Below, one piece after another: positions 1 through 6,806 of a stretch of DNA of 8,294 nucleotides. This DNA comes from Xanthobacteraceae bacterium (GTDB lineage Bacteria > Pseudomonadota > Alphaproteobacteria > Rhizobiales > Xanthobacteraceae): assembly GCA_030039105.1 (NCBI GenBank), contig JASHQO010000299.1, positions 1 to 8,294 on the forward strand, written 5' to 3'. Below the pieces are notes generated by a model. That model worked only from the letters and a program-made list of their open reading frames with translations, was not told where the DNA came from and did no database searches. The position numbers and the translations under genes are program-made. Each line of letters begins with the position of its first letter. Within the stretch, counting starts at the first letter, position 1.

Positions 1-667
1 TGTGGTCGACGCTGTTGGTCGCGCACATCACGATATCGGCACCCCTGATAGCGTCCTCGGGCTGCGCCACCGGTTCGACGTCGACGCCGAGCATCTGGTT
101 CATTTGCCATGAGAAGGCGACACGATTTTCCGCATTGGGGCTGAAGCAGCGGATGGTCTTGATGTCGCGCACCGCGTACACCGCCATCAGTTGTGCGCCG
201 GCCTGCCAGCCCGAGCCGAGGATGCCGACGGTCTTGGCGTCTTTTCGCGCCAGATATTTGACGCCGAGGCCGTTGGCCGCGCCGACGCGCAGGCGCTGCA
301 GCACGCCATCCGGAAAAATCGCCAACGGCTCGCCGTTCTCGCTCGAGAACAGCAGCACGAGGCCGACATAGCGATTGCCCGGCGCCGCCGGCACTTTTTC
401 GCGGCGCACATTGTTGCCGCGCTTCGGCCAGGTGACGATGTCGGAATTGATGCGCACCGCGCCGACGCCGAACTTCGGCACGACGCCGTCCATGGATTTG
501 AGGCTGTATAGCGCATCGTCCCGCGTTGTCGGCGCGAAACAATCGGAGCGCGTGCGCGACACGCCGCGGCCCTCGGCGAGCTCGGCGTAGGCCTCCTCCA
601 GCACGGCGATGCATTCCGGCATGGTGATGAGCTTTTCGGCGTCGGCGTTGGATAGGATCAGGGTCAT
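1..667 (-). CDS. Ornithine cyclodeaminase/mu-crystallin family protein, C-terminus cut by window edge
   Basis: The first 222 codons of a minus-strand gene are present; the remainder (about 100 residues for a typical family member) lies beyond the left edge. The family binds NAD(P)(H) and includes ornithine cyclodeaminase, ketimine reductases, alanine and opine-type dehydrogenases. The Rossmann dinucleotide motif is clear at residues 148-157 (GILGSGWQAG), preceded by the family-typical LRVGAANGLGVKYLA at 126-140. The ATG at 665-667 starts in the usual family position (MTLILSNADAEKLI), though no strong Shine-Dalgarno precedes it; the next upstream ATG (685-687) is out of frame. The segment that normally reads like LGVKVVTV in ornithine cyclodeaminases here reads FGVGAVRINSD (residues 66-76), so the usual active-site lysine seems absent and true ornithine cyclodeaminase activity is doubtful. 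It is divergent from the deacetylase-fold gene at 776. Family assignment is secure; substrate unknown. Confidence 0.88.
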   Translation of the reverse strand, partial: MTLILSNADAEKLITMPECIAVLEEAYAELAEGRGVSRTRSDCFAPTTRDDALYSLKSMDGVVPKFGVGAVRINSDIVTWPKRGNNVRREKVPAAPGNRYVGLVLLFSSENGEPLAIFPDGVLQRLRVGAANGLGVKYLARKDAKTVGILGSGWQAGAQLMAVYAVRDIKTIRCFSPNAENRVAFSWQMNQMLGVDVEPVAQPEDAIRGADIVMCATNSVDH

Positions 668-775
668 CTGCGTTGCACGCTCGTCATGGCCAAAGGGCGG
701 GGCGCGCATCATAATGGCAACGGCCCGAATAGACAGCGGCCCCTTTACTGCTGGCAGAGCGCGAGGGAGGCAGAC
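668..775. promoter_or_regulatory. Divergent intergenic region, probable promoters for both flanking genes
   Basis: This 108-base gap separates two head-to-head starts (minus-strand OCD-family gene and plus-strand deacetylase-like gene), so it must hold at least the promoters of these two transcripts unless one is read through. I could not identify a convincing -35/-10 pair or a clear operator palindrome by eye. The promoter role is inferred from gene orientation only. Confidence 0.4.
764..770 (+). promoter_or_regulatory. Ribosome binding site that fixes the deacetylase-like gene start
   Basis: AGGGAGG lies 5 bases before the GTG at 776. It is a near-perfect Shine-Dalgarno match and is the main reason for choosing the GTG over the in-frame ATG at 686, which would add 30 residues of low-complexity, non-family sequence. 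Confidence 0.75.
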
Positions 776-1621
776 GTGGCGCAGGACGACGATCCGTTTC
801 GGTTGTTTCCCTATCAAGCCATCGTCGACCGGCCGCGCGTGACGTGGCCCAACGGGGCCCGGGTCGCGGTCTGGGTCATTCCCAATATCGAGCACTTCCA
901 CATCGAGATCGGCAAGGACGCGCCCGACATCCGCAATCATTCGCGTCGGGACTACGGCAACCGTGTCGGCGTCTGGCGCATCATGGACGTGCTGGAGAAG
1001 CACGGCGTGCGCGGCACCGTAGCGCTCAACGCCGAAGTCGGTCGGTTCTATCCGCGCATCATGGAAGCGGTGACCAAGCTCAATTGGGAATTGATGGGCC
1101 ACGGGCTGACCAATTCGGTACTACTGACGGGCCTGAACGCCGAGCAGGAAGCCGCAGCGATCGCCGAAGCCCGCGCGGTGATCGAGCAATGGGGGCAAAA
1201 AATGCGCGGCTGGCTCGGCCCTGGCCTCGGCGAGACTTGGCATACGCTGGACCTGCTCCGTCAACACGGCGTCGACTATGTCTGCGACTGGGTCAACGAC
1301 GATCTGCCCTACCGCATGAATAACGGGCTCTATTCGATCCCTTATTCGATCGAGCTCAACGACATGCCGTTGTTCAACATGCCGAGCATCAGCATCGACG
1401 ATTTCTACCGCCGCATCTGCGAGACCTTCGACGTGCTGTACGAGGAAGGCGAAAGGAACGGCCGGGCGATGGCGATCGCGCTGCATCCGTTCCTGATCGG
1501 CGTGCCGCACCGTATCCGCACGCTTGACCGGGCGCTGGCCTATATCGCCAGCCACGGCAAGGTCTGGTTCGCGACCGGGTCCGAGATCATCGACGCCTAC
1601 CGCGCCCAACAGAAGGCGTGA
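776..1621 (+). CDS. PuuE-like polysaccharide deacetylase-fold hydrolase
   Basis: The 281-residue protein starts at GTG 776 behind a strong ribosome binding site. It belongs to the NodB/polysaccharide deacetylase superfamily, in the branch that contains PuuE-type allantoinases, which hydrolyse C-N bonds rather than sugar N-acetyl groups. Visible landmarks are GARVAVWVIPNIEHFHIE (27-44), RDYGNRVGVWRIMDVLEKHG (58-77), TVALNAEV (81-88), MGHG (107-110), RGWLGPGLGET (144-154), a DYVCDWVNDDLPY segment (167-179) and LHPFLIGVPHRI (236-247). There is no signal peptide, so a cytoplasmic role is expected, unlike cell-wall deacetylases. H109 fits the first metal histidine of the NodB motif, but the following LTNS lacks the second histidine. 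The catalysed reaction is likely hydrolysis of an amide or cyclic amide; allantoin is only one possibility. It is divergent from the OCD-family gene and followed by a 189-base gap. Confidence 0.85.
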   Translation: MAQDDDPFRLFPYQAIVDRPRVTWPNGARVAVWVIPNIEHFHIEIGKDAPDIRNHSRRDYGNRVGVWRIMDVLEKHGVRGTVALNAEVGRFYPRIMEAVTKLNWELMGHGLTNSVLLTGLNAEQEAAAIAEARAVIEQWGQKMRGWLGPGLGETWHTLDLLRQHGVDYVCDWVNDDLPYRMNNGLYSIPYSIELNDMPLFNMPSISIDDFYRRICETFDVLYEEGERNGRAMAIALHPFLIGVPHRIRTLDRALAYIASHGKVWFATGSEIIDAYRAQQKA

Positions 1622-1665
1622 GCCGGTCTTCCTTCGCGTCGATAAATCGCTAGAGTGCCGCCCCT

Positions 1666-1784
1666 CGTAGCCCGGATGACGAAGCGATATCCGGGGTCTG
1701 CCTTTTGGCTGTTACCCGCATGTCGCGGAGCCTGTTATCGGGCCGGCCACTTCGGGACGGACTCATTGGTTCATGCGAGCTACG
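1666..1784. repeat. Palindromic intergenic repeat-like element A
   Basis: The arms CGTAGCCCGGATGA (1666-1679) and TCATGCGAGCTACG (1771-1784) are inverted repeats matching at 12 of 14 positions, about 120 bases end to end. Inside the left end, CCCGGAT (1671-1677) and ATCCGGG (1689-1695) form a perfect 7-base inverted repeat around an 11-base loop. The core TAGCCCGGATG...GCGATATCCGGG resembles a short interspersed repeat I recall from Bradyrhizobium-like genomes. The whole element lies in the gap between the deacetylase-like gene and the alpha/beta hydrolase. No target duplication was seen. The arms are observed; membership in a dispersed family is recognition that needs a genome comparison. 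Confidence 0.6.
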
Positions 1785-1795
1785 TGTTATCGGGC

Positions 1796-1801
1796 AGGGA
1801 G
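1796..1801 (+). promoter_or_regulatory. Ribosome binding site deciding the alpha/beta hydrolase start
   Basis: AGGGAG lies 9 bases before the ATG at 1811. The open frame extends upstream to a GTG at 1655, but that extension runs through the palindromic element and does not read like hydrolase sequence, so the ATG at 1811 is preferred. Confidence 0.6.
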
Positions 1802-1810
1802 CAAGCCGTC

Positions 1811-2716
1811 ATGAGTCAACAAGAAATCGTCAATTTCCAATCGGCGGGCCTGCGTCTGCATGGCGTGCTCAGCGTGCCGGACGGCGTCAAGCCGGGTGAG
1901 AAGCGCGCCGCGTTCCTGGTCCTGCACGGGTTCGGCTCCAACAGCGAAAGCCCGACCTGCATCACGCCGGCGCGGGTGCTCAACGATTTCGGCTACGTTA
2001 CGCTCCGCTTCGACATGCGCGGCTGCGGCAAAAGCGAAGGCGAGTTCGGCCGCGTCATCTGTCTCGAACAGGTTGAGGACACCGGCAACGCGCTCGAGTT
2101 TTTGGCCAAGCATCCCGCCGTCGATCCGGAGCGCATCGGCGTGATCGGCTCGAGCTTCGGCGGCGCGGTCGGTGTCTATGCCGGCGGCACCAATCCGCGC
2201 ATCGCCGCGGTGGTGTCGAACGGCGGCTGGGGTCATGGCGAGCGTAAATTCCGTGGCCAGCATCCGACGCCGGAGGCTTGGGCGAAATTCACCAAGATGC
2301 TCGCCGACGGTCGCGAGCATCGCGCCCGCACCGGCAAGTCGCTGATGGTGCCACGCTACGACATCGTGCCGATTCCGAACCACGTGAAGCAAAATCTCGA
2401 CAAGCAGAAGGTCGGCATGCTGGCGCCGAACTCGGTCGAGATGTTTCCGGCCGAGACCGCGCAGAGCATGTTCGATTTCCGCGCTGAGGAGGTGGTGGGC
2501 AACATCGCGCCGCGGCCGCTGTTGCTCATTCACGCCGCGAAAGATTCGGTGACGCCGACCGAACAATCGGTGGAAATGTTCAAGCGTGCCGGCCAGCCGA
2601 GCGAACTGCACTTGTTCTCGGGCCTCGATCATTTTCTGTTCGCGGAGAAATCGACGCGGGTGTGGACGATGATGAAAGGTTGGCTCGATAGTTATTTTTC
2701 GGCGGTGAGGGCCTAA
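1811..2716 (+). CDS. Alpha/beta hydrolase (serine hydrolase)
   Basis: This 301-residue protein has a complete alpha/beta-hydrolase core. After an N-terminal beta-hairpin (IVNFQSAGLRLHGVLSVP, 6-23) come the oxyanion-type LVLHGFGSNSES (36-47), a RFDMRGCGKSEGEF strand-turn (66-79), the nucleophile elbow GSSFGG (113-118, catalytic Ser115), the acid in HAAKDSVTP (241-249, Asp245) and the base in SGLDHFLF (270-277, His274). The triad is intact, so an active esterase, thioesterase or peptidase-type hydrolase is expected. No signal peptide is visible and the protein is probably cytoplasmic. A cap of roughly 80 residues (about 140-225) lies between the nucleophile and the acid. The fold is certain; the substrate is not readable from sequence. 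It lies between two palindromic elements, so whether it is co-transcribed with its plus-strand neighbours is uncertain. Confidence 0.87.
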   Translation: MSQQEIVNFQSAGLRLHGVLSVPDGVKPGEKRAAFLVLHGFGSNSESPTCITPARVLNDFGYVTLRFDMRGCGKSEGEFGRVICLEQVEDTGNALEFLAKHPAVDPERIGVIGSSFGGAVGVYAGGTNPRIAAVVSNGGWGHGERKFRGQHPTPEAWAKFTKMLADGREHRARTGKSLMVPRYDIVPIPNHVKQNLDKQKVGMLAPNSVEMFPAETAQSMFDFRAEEVVGNIAPRPLLLIHAAKDSVTPTEQSVEMFKRAGQPSELHLFSGLDHFLFAEKSTRVWTMMKGWLDSYFSAVRA

Positions 2717-2719
2717 CGC

Positions 2720-2834
2720 TGTCATCGTCCGCGAAGGCGGACGATCCAGTAATCACGAGAAAATCGGTCTTGCGCTGTGTTTGCAATTTTCATCGCAGTG
2801 GTTACTGAATTCCTCGCCTTTGCGGGGACTGACA
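2720..2834. repeat. MITE/REP-like palindromic element B with internal hairpins
   Basis: Two 37-base arms, 2720-2756 and 2798-2834, are imperfect inverted repeats matching at 26 of 37 positions and both begin, read inward, with TGTCA. The left arm contains a perfect 8-base stem, TCGTCCGC (2725-2732) with GCGGACGA (2737-2744), around a GAAG loop. The right arm has a corresponding weaker stem, CCTCGC/GCGGGG around CTTT. The sequence resembles a short palindromic element I recall as frequent in Bradyrhizobium-like genomes. It fills almost all of the 143-base gap and starts 3 bases after the alpha/beta hydrolase stop codon, so its hairpin may also protect or end that transcript, although no T-tract follows the stem. 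No transposase is present. Confidence 0.7.
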
Positions 2835-2859
2835 AGGTTGGCGCGAGCGGAGAGAAACG

Positions 2860-3912
2860 GTGAAAAGCAGCATCCTGGTCAGCCACGACGAGCTCGGCCG
2901 CTTTATTCGCGACGTGCTCATCGCCGCCGGCGCGCGGCCCAAGGACGCCGCGGTCGTCGCCGACGGCCTGGTGTGGGCCAACCTGCGCGGCGGCGATGGC
3001 CACGGCGTGTCGCGGCTGCCGCGCTATATCAACATCATCAGCCACGGCCAGATCGACGTGAAGGCGGAACCGACGTTGTCGCACGATCGCGCCGCCACCT
3101 TCGTGATCGACTGCCACCACGGCTTTGGCCCGGTGGCGGTGATGCAGGCCGCCACGCTCGCGGTCGAGCGGGCGAAGAAGGCCGGCGTCTGCTTCGGCCT
3201 GGTACGCGAGACCACCCACACAGGCGCCATCGGCCGCTATGCGCAGTGGATCGCCGAACGCGGCTGCGCGGCGATCCTGATGGGCGCCGGGCCCACCCTG
3301 ATGGCGTTTCACGGTGCGCGGGTCGCCAGCCTCTCCACCAGCCCGATCGCCATTGCGGTGCCGAGCGGCAACGGCCCAATCCTGCTCGACATGGCGTCGA
3401 GCGCCATCGCCAACGGCAAGATCTTGCAGGCGCGCAACACCGGCGAGGCGCTGCCCTTCGGCACGGTGCTCACCGCCGCCGGCGAACCGACCACCGATCC
3501 GAAGCAGGCGGAAATTTTGCTGCCACTCGGCGGTCCGAAGGGCTCAGGCCTCGGCCTGATGTTCGAGATGTTGGCAAGCGTGCTGGCCGCGGCGCCGATC
3601 CAGGCCCGCGCGCTGGGCCCAGAAAAGCGCGACCGCCATACGGGCAATACGGCGATGCTCGCCATCGATATCGAGACGTTCCGTCCGCTCGCCGGCTTCA
3701 TTCACGACGCCGATGCGCTCGCCGTGATCCTCAAAGCGCTGCCGCGCCAAGCCGGCTGCGACGAAATCACGCTGCCCGGCGAACGCTCGCAGCGCACCGA
3801 AGCGCGGCGCCGCAAGGACGGCATTCCGATTCCGGCCAAGCTCTGGGAAGAGCTGGAAGGAATCGGCGGAAAGCTTTCGGTCAAGATGCCGGCGACTTTA
3901 TCCGCTTCATAG
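2860..3912 (+). CDS. Ldh2 (malate/L-lactate dehydrogenase) family NAD(P)H-dependent oxidoreductase
   Basis: The 350-residue protein starts at GTG 2860, with GGAGA at 2849-2853 as ribosome binding site 6 bases upstream. Its length fits the family, which uses NAD(P)H to interconvert 2-oxo/imino acids with hydroxy or amino acids and includes malate, L-lactate, L-sulfolactate and ureidoglycolate dehydrogenases and the delta1-piperideine-2-carboxylate reductase DpkA. Family hallmarks are ANLRGGDGHGVSRLPRY (40-56, with the conserved His48), RETTHTGAIGRYA (116-128), SPIAIAVPSG (161-170), LLDMASSAIANGK (175-187) and LPLGGPKGSGLGLMFE (221-236). The fold is not a Rossmann fold and no GxGxxG is expected. 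No membrane segment or signal peptide is visible, so it is cytoplasmic. The split-barrel gene follows after 15 bases and is probably co-transcribed. The exact substrate cannot be assigned from these motifs; an ureidoglycolate- or imino-acid-type substrate would suit the neighbours but is inference. Confidence 0.9.
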   Translation: MKSSILVSHDELGRFIRDVLIAAGARPKDAAVVADGLVWANLRGGDGHGVSRLPRYINIISHGQIDVKAEPTLSHDRAATFVIDCHHGFGPVAVMQAATLAVERAKKAGVCFGLVRETTHTGAIGRYAQWIAERGCAAILMGAGPTLMAFHGARVASLSTSPIAIAVPSGNGPILLDMASSAIANGKILQARNTGEALPFGTVLTAAGEPTTDPKQAEILLPLGGPKGSGLGLMFEMLASVLAAAPIQARALGPEKRDRHTGNTAMLAIDIETFRPLAGFIHDADALAVILKALPRQAGCDEITLPGERSQRTEARRRKDGIPIPAKLWEELEGIGGKLSVKMPATLSAS

Positions 3913-3927
3913 GTCGGAGATCATGCC

Positions 3928-4353
3928 ATGCCCATTAGCGAAAAACTCAAAGTGCTCATCAGATCGGCCTGGGATGACGGCGCGCCATGTCTGGTCGCGA
4001 CGCAAGGCCCGGACGGCCCCAACATCTCGCCCAAGGGCAGCATGGTTGTCTTCGACCAGGATCATCTCGCCTATTGGGAGCGCTCGAAGAAGCAAGCGCT
4101 GGAAAACCTCGGCCATGACAAGCGCGTTTGCGTCATGTACGCCAACTTCAAAGCCCAGCGCGACGGCGTTCTCGACTCCGGCTTTTTGCGTTTCTACGGC
4201 ACGGCCGAGTTGCACGAGAGCGGACCCATTCGTGACGCCATATTCAAGCTGCTGCTGCCGCGCGAGCAGACCCATGTCGGTGCCGACACCGGCTTCGGTG
4301 TGTTGGTGAAGATCGAGCGCGCCGCCGATGTCCGGGGCAAGCCGTTGCCGTGA
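3928..4353 (+). CDS. Pyridoxamine 5'-phosphate oxidase-like (split-barrel) flavin-binding protein
   Basis: A 141-residue single-domain protein of the PNPOx-like FMN-binding split-barrel superfamily. Characteristic stretches are CLVATQGPDGPNISPKGSM (21-39), HLAYWERSKKQALENL (46-61), RVCVMYAN (66-73) and GFLRFYGTAELHE (85-97). It is shorter than true PdxH (about 210-220 residues) and does not show the PdxH C-terminal substrate region, so pyridoxal phosphate synthesis is unlikely; such small members usually bind FMN, F420 or haem and are mostly uncharacterised. The ATG at 3928 is chosen because GGAGA at 3916-3920 lies 7 bases upstream; the ATG at 3923 is in another frame. It follows the Ldh2-family gene by 15 bases, suggesting one transcript, and converges on the metallo-hydrolase with a 26-base gap in which no terminator hairpin is obvious. 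Confidence 0.82.
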   Translation: MPISEKLKVLIRSAWDDGAPCLVATQGPDGPNISPKGSMVVFDQDHLAYWERSKKQALENLGHDKRVCVMYANFKAQRDGVLDSGFLRFYGTAELHESGPIRDAIFKLLLPREQTHVGADTGFGVLVKIERAADVRGKPLP

Positions 4354-4379
4354 ATGACGCCGGCGCAGATAAGCTCCGA

Positions 4380-5264
4380 CTACATCTCGCCCTGTATCAC
4401 CGGTACGAAAACATAGCCTTTGCCGGATTTGGTGGCGCGGCCCAATCCGGGAAACGGCAGATGGCCGCCGGAGAACAGCAGCCGGTCGGTCGCCACCATG
4501 TCGAAGACTTTCTTGCGGTTGGCGAGCGCCATCGCCGGATCGGTGTCGAAGGCCACGCCGCGCTCCGGATCGGGAAATTGCAGCGCGGCGCAATGCACGA
4601 TGTCGCCGAAGATGAGGAAGTCGCCGCCTGACGGCGATACCCGCACCATGCTGTGGCCGACGGTGTGGCCGTGGCACGCCACCGCCCGCACACCGGGCGC
4701 GAACTCGGTGCCATCCTTGTAAAGGCTCAGCTTGCCCGCCGCCGCATAAGGCTTGATGGCGTTGACGGCGAGATCGAAGAAGCCGCGGAATTCTTCTGGC
4801 GCCTTGCCGCGGATCTCGGATGAGGTCCAGAAGCCGTGATCGTCCTCCTGGACATGGAGCGTGGCGTTTGCAAACAGCATATTGCCGTCGCCGGTGATGA
4901 CGCCGGGGATGTGATCGGGGTGCGGGTGGGTGATGACCACGGCATCGATGGCGCTCGGCGAGATACCGGCCGCGGCGAGGTTTTGCGGCAAGCGACCGAC
5001 ACTCGGCGCGAAGTGGGTGCCGCCGCCAGCGTCGACCAGGATGAGCTGTTTGCCGGTATTGATCAGCCACGTGTTGAGCGGCGTCGGGATGCCCATCTTG
5101 GGCAGATGCGCGTCCCTGAGAAGCTTCTCCGCGCCCGCTTCGTCGCCGACGAACAGCGTGTGATCCAGTGTGAGGCCGCCGTCGCTCACGACCGTCACCT
5201 CGTAGTCACCGACCTTGATGCGGTAATAGCCGGGCGCTTGGGTGCCGGAGATGGGCGCAGCCAT
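4380..5264 (-). CDS. MBL-fold metallo-hydrolase, methyl parathion hydrolase-like
   Basis: A 294-residue metallo-beta-lactamase-fold hydrolase with a complete dinuclear metal site: HPHPDH at 113-118 (His113, His115, Asp117, His118), His200 in CHGHTVGHSM, Asp221 in IFGDIVH, and His268 in GGHLPFPGLG. These positions are each 34 below the published methyl parathion hydrolase ligands (147, 149, 151, 152, 234, 255, 302), so the site is conserved in both residue and spacing. The N-terminus (APGYYRIKVGDYEVTVVSDG, 10-29) is also typical of that group, but no signal peptide is present, implying a cytoplasmic form. Family members act on lactones, esters or phosphotriesters; the natural substrate here is unknown. 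The ATG is preceded by GAGGGAG (5271-5277) with 6-base spacing. It lies 64 bases after livF on the same strand without an obvious terminator between, so it may be the last gene of the transporter operon. Confidence 0.9.
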   Translation of the reverse strand: MAAPISGTQAPGYYRIKVGDYEVTVVSDGGLTLDHTLFVGDEAGAEKLLRDAHLPKMGIPTPLNTWLINTGKQLILVDAGGGTHFAPSVGRLPQNLAAAGISPSAIDAVVITHPHPDHIPGVITGDGNMLFANATLHVQEDDHGFWTSSEIRGKAPEEFRGFFDLAVNAIKPYAAAGKLSLYKDGTEFAPGVRAVACHGHTVGHSMVRVSPSGGDFLIFGDIVHCAALQFPDPERGVAFDTDPAMALANRKKVFDMVATDRLLFSGGHLPFPGLGRATKSGKGYVFVPVIQGEM

Positions 5265-5328
5265 GTGTTACTCCCTCGATGATCGAATGCGGCGTTGCTT
5301 GATGCACGCGCAAGACTAGCAAAAATCG

Positions 5329-6041
<713 letters not shown>

Positions 6042-6045
<4 letters not shown>

Positions 6046-6806
6046 GAGACGGCCTCGTGGCGGGCCTTGCCGAGATAGACCGCACGCACCCGCGGATCGG
6101 CGGCGATTTCGGCCGGCGTGCCCTCGACCAGCACGCGGCCGCCGACCATGACGATAATGCGCGAGGCAAAGCGGAACACCAGGTCCATATCGTGCTCGAT
6201 GAACAGCACGGTGATGTCGCGGGAGAGGCCGGTAATGGCGGCGAACAATTCGCGGCTCTCCTCACGCGGTACGCCGGCGGCCGGTTCGTCGAGCAGCAGC
6301 ACCTTGGGCCTGGCGGCGAGCGCCAGCGCGATCTCGAGCAGGCGCTGTTGGCCGTAGGCCAGCTCGCGAGTCAGGCGATGGCACACCGGACCAAGCGTGA
6401 GCGTCGCGAGAATGTCGTAGGCCTCGTCGATTTCCGAGCTATAGGCCGTAATCTGCCGCCACCAGTTGCTCGCCACTTTGCGCCGTTCGCAGACCGCGAG
6501 CGTTACCGACTCAAGTGCGGTGAGATGAGGAAACAGCGCGTTGATCTGGAACGTCCGCACCAAGCCGAGCCGCACGCGCTGCTCGGGAGCCAGCGCGGTG
6601 ATATCCTCATCGCCGAGCAAGATGCGGCCGCCATCGGGCCGCAGCATCCCGGTCATCATGTTGATCAGCGTGGTCTTGCCGGCGCCGTTGGGCCCGATCA
6701 GCGCGTAGCGCACGCCTTGCGGCAGATTGAGCTCGATATCGGCGGCGACGACCAGCGAGCCAAAACTCTTGTTCAGCCCACGCGCGGCCAGCGCACTTTC
6801 GCTCAC
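6042..6806 (-). CDS. livG: Branched-chain amino acid-type ABC transporter ATP-binding protein LivG
   Basis: The second ATPase of the importer has 254 residues. Walker A is GPNGAGKTT (38-46), Q-loop Gln87 (RTFQINALF), the signature has the LivG form LAYGQQRLLEIA (149-160) rather than LSGGQ, Walker B is VLLLDEP (169-175, Glu174) and the H-loop histidine is His205 (FIEHDMDLV). The AAGVPREES loop after Walker B and the C-terminal YLGKA are also LivG-like. The GTG start overlaps the livM stop as GTGA, with AGAGG (6813-6817) 6 bases upstream. The open frame continues upstream to about 7733, but that part is the out-of-frame shadow of livM and lacks any family resemblance, so it is not part of the protein. 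The stop overlaps the livF start by 4 bases. Confidence 0.93.

Noticed and set aside
1655..1810. An N-terminal extension of the alpha/beta hydrolase from GTG 1655
   Set aside because: The 52 extra residues cover the palindromic intergenic element, do not look like hydrolase or signal-peptide sequence, and the ATG at 1811 has a suitable ribosome binding site.
1787..2725. A 312-codon open frame antisense to the alpha/beta hydrolase
   Set aside because: Its composition (Arg, His, Ala, Asp-rich) is what antisense of GC-rich coding DNA gives, it has no recognisable motif, and the opposite strand encodes a complete catalytic triad.
2725..2744. The perfect 8-bp hairpin after the alpha/beta hydrolase as an intrinsic terminator
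   Set aside because: No T-tract follows the stem on either strand, and the hairpin is better explained as part of a larger inverted repeat element, although a secondary role at the transcript end is possible.
2781..3938. A 385-codon plus-strand frame overlapping the Ldh2-family gene
   Set aside because: It is highly Arg-rich, out of frame with the Ldh2 hallmarks and begins inside the repeat element; the frame starting at 2860 carries all family motifs.
3907..5070. A 387-codon minus-strand frame spanning the split-barrel and metallo-hydrolase genes
   Set aside because: It crosses two convergent genes in frames that show no motif, and the HxHxDH metal site is in a different frame.
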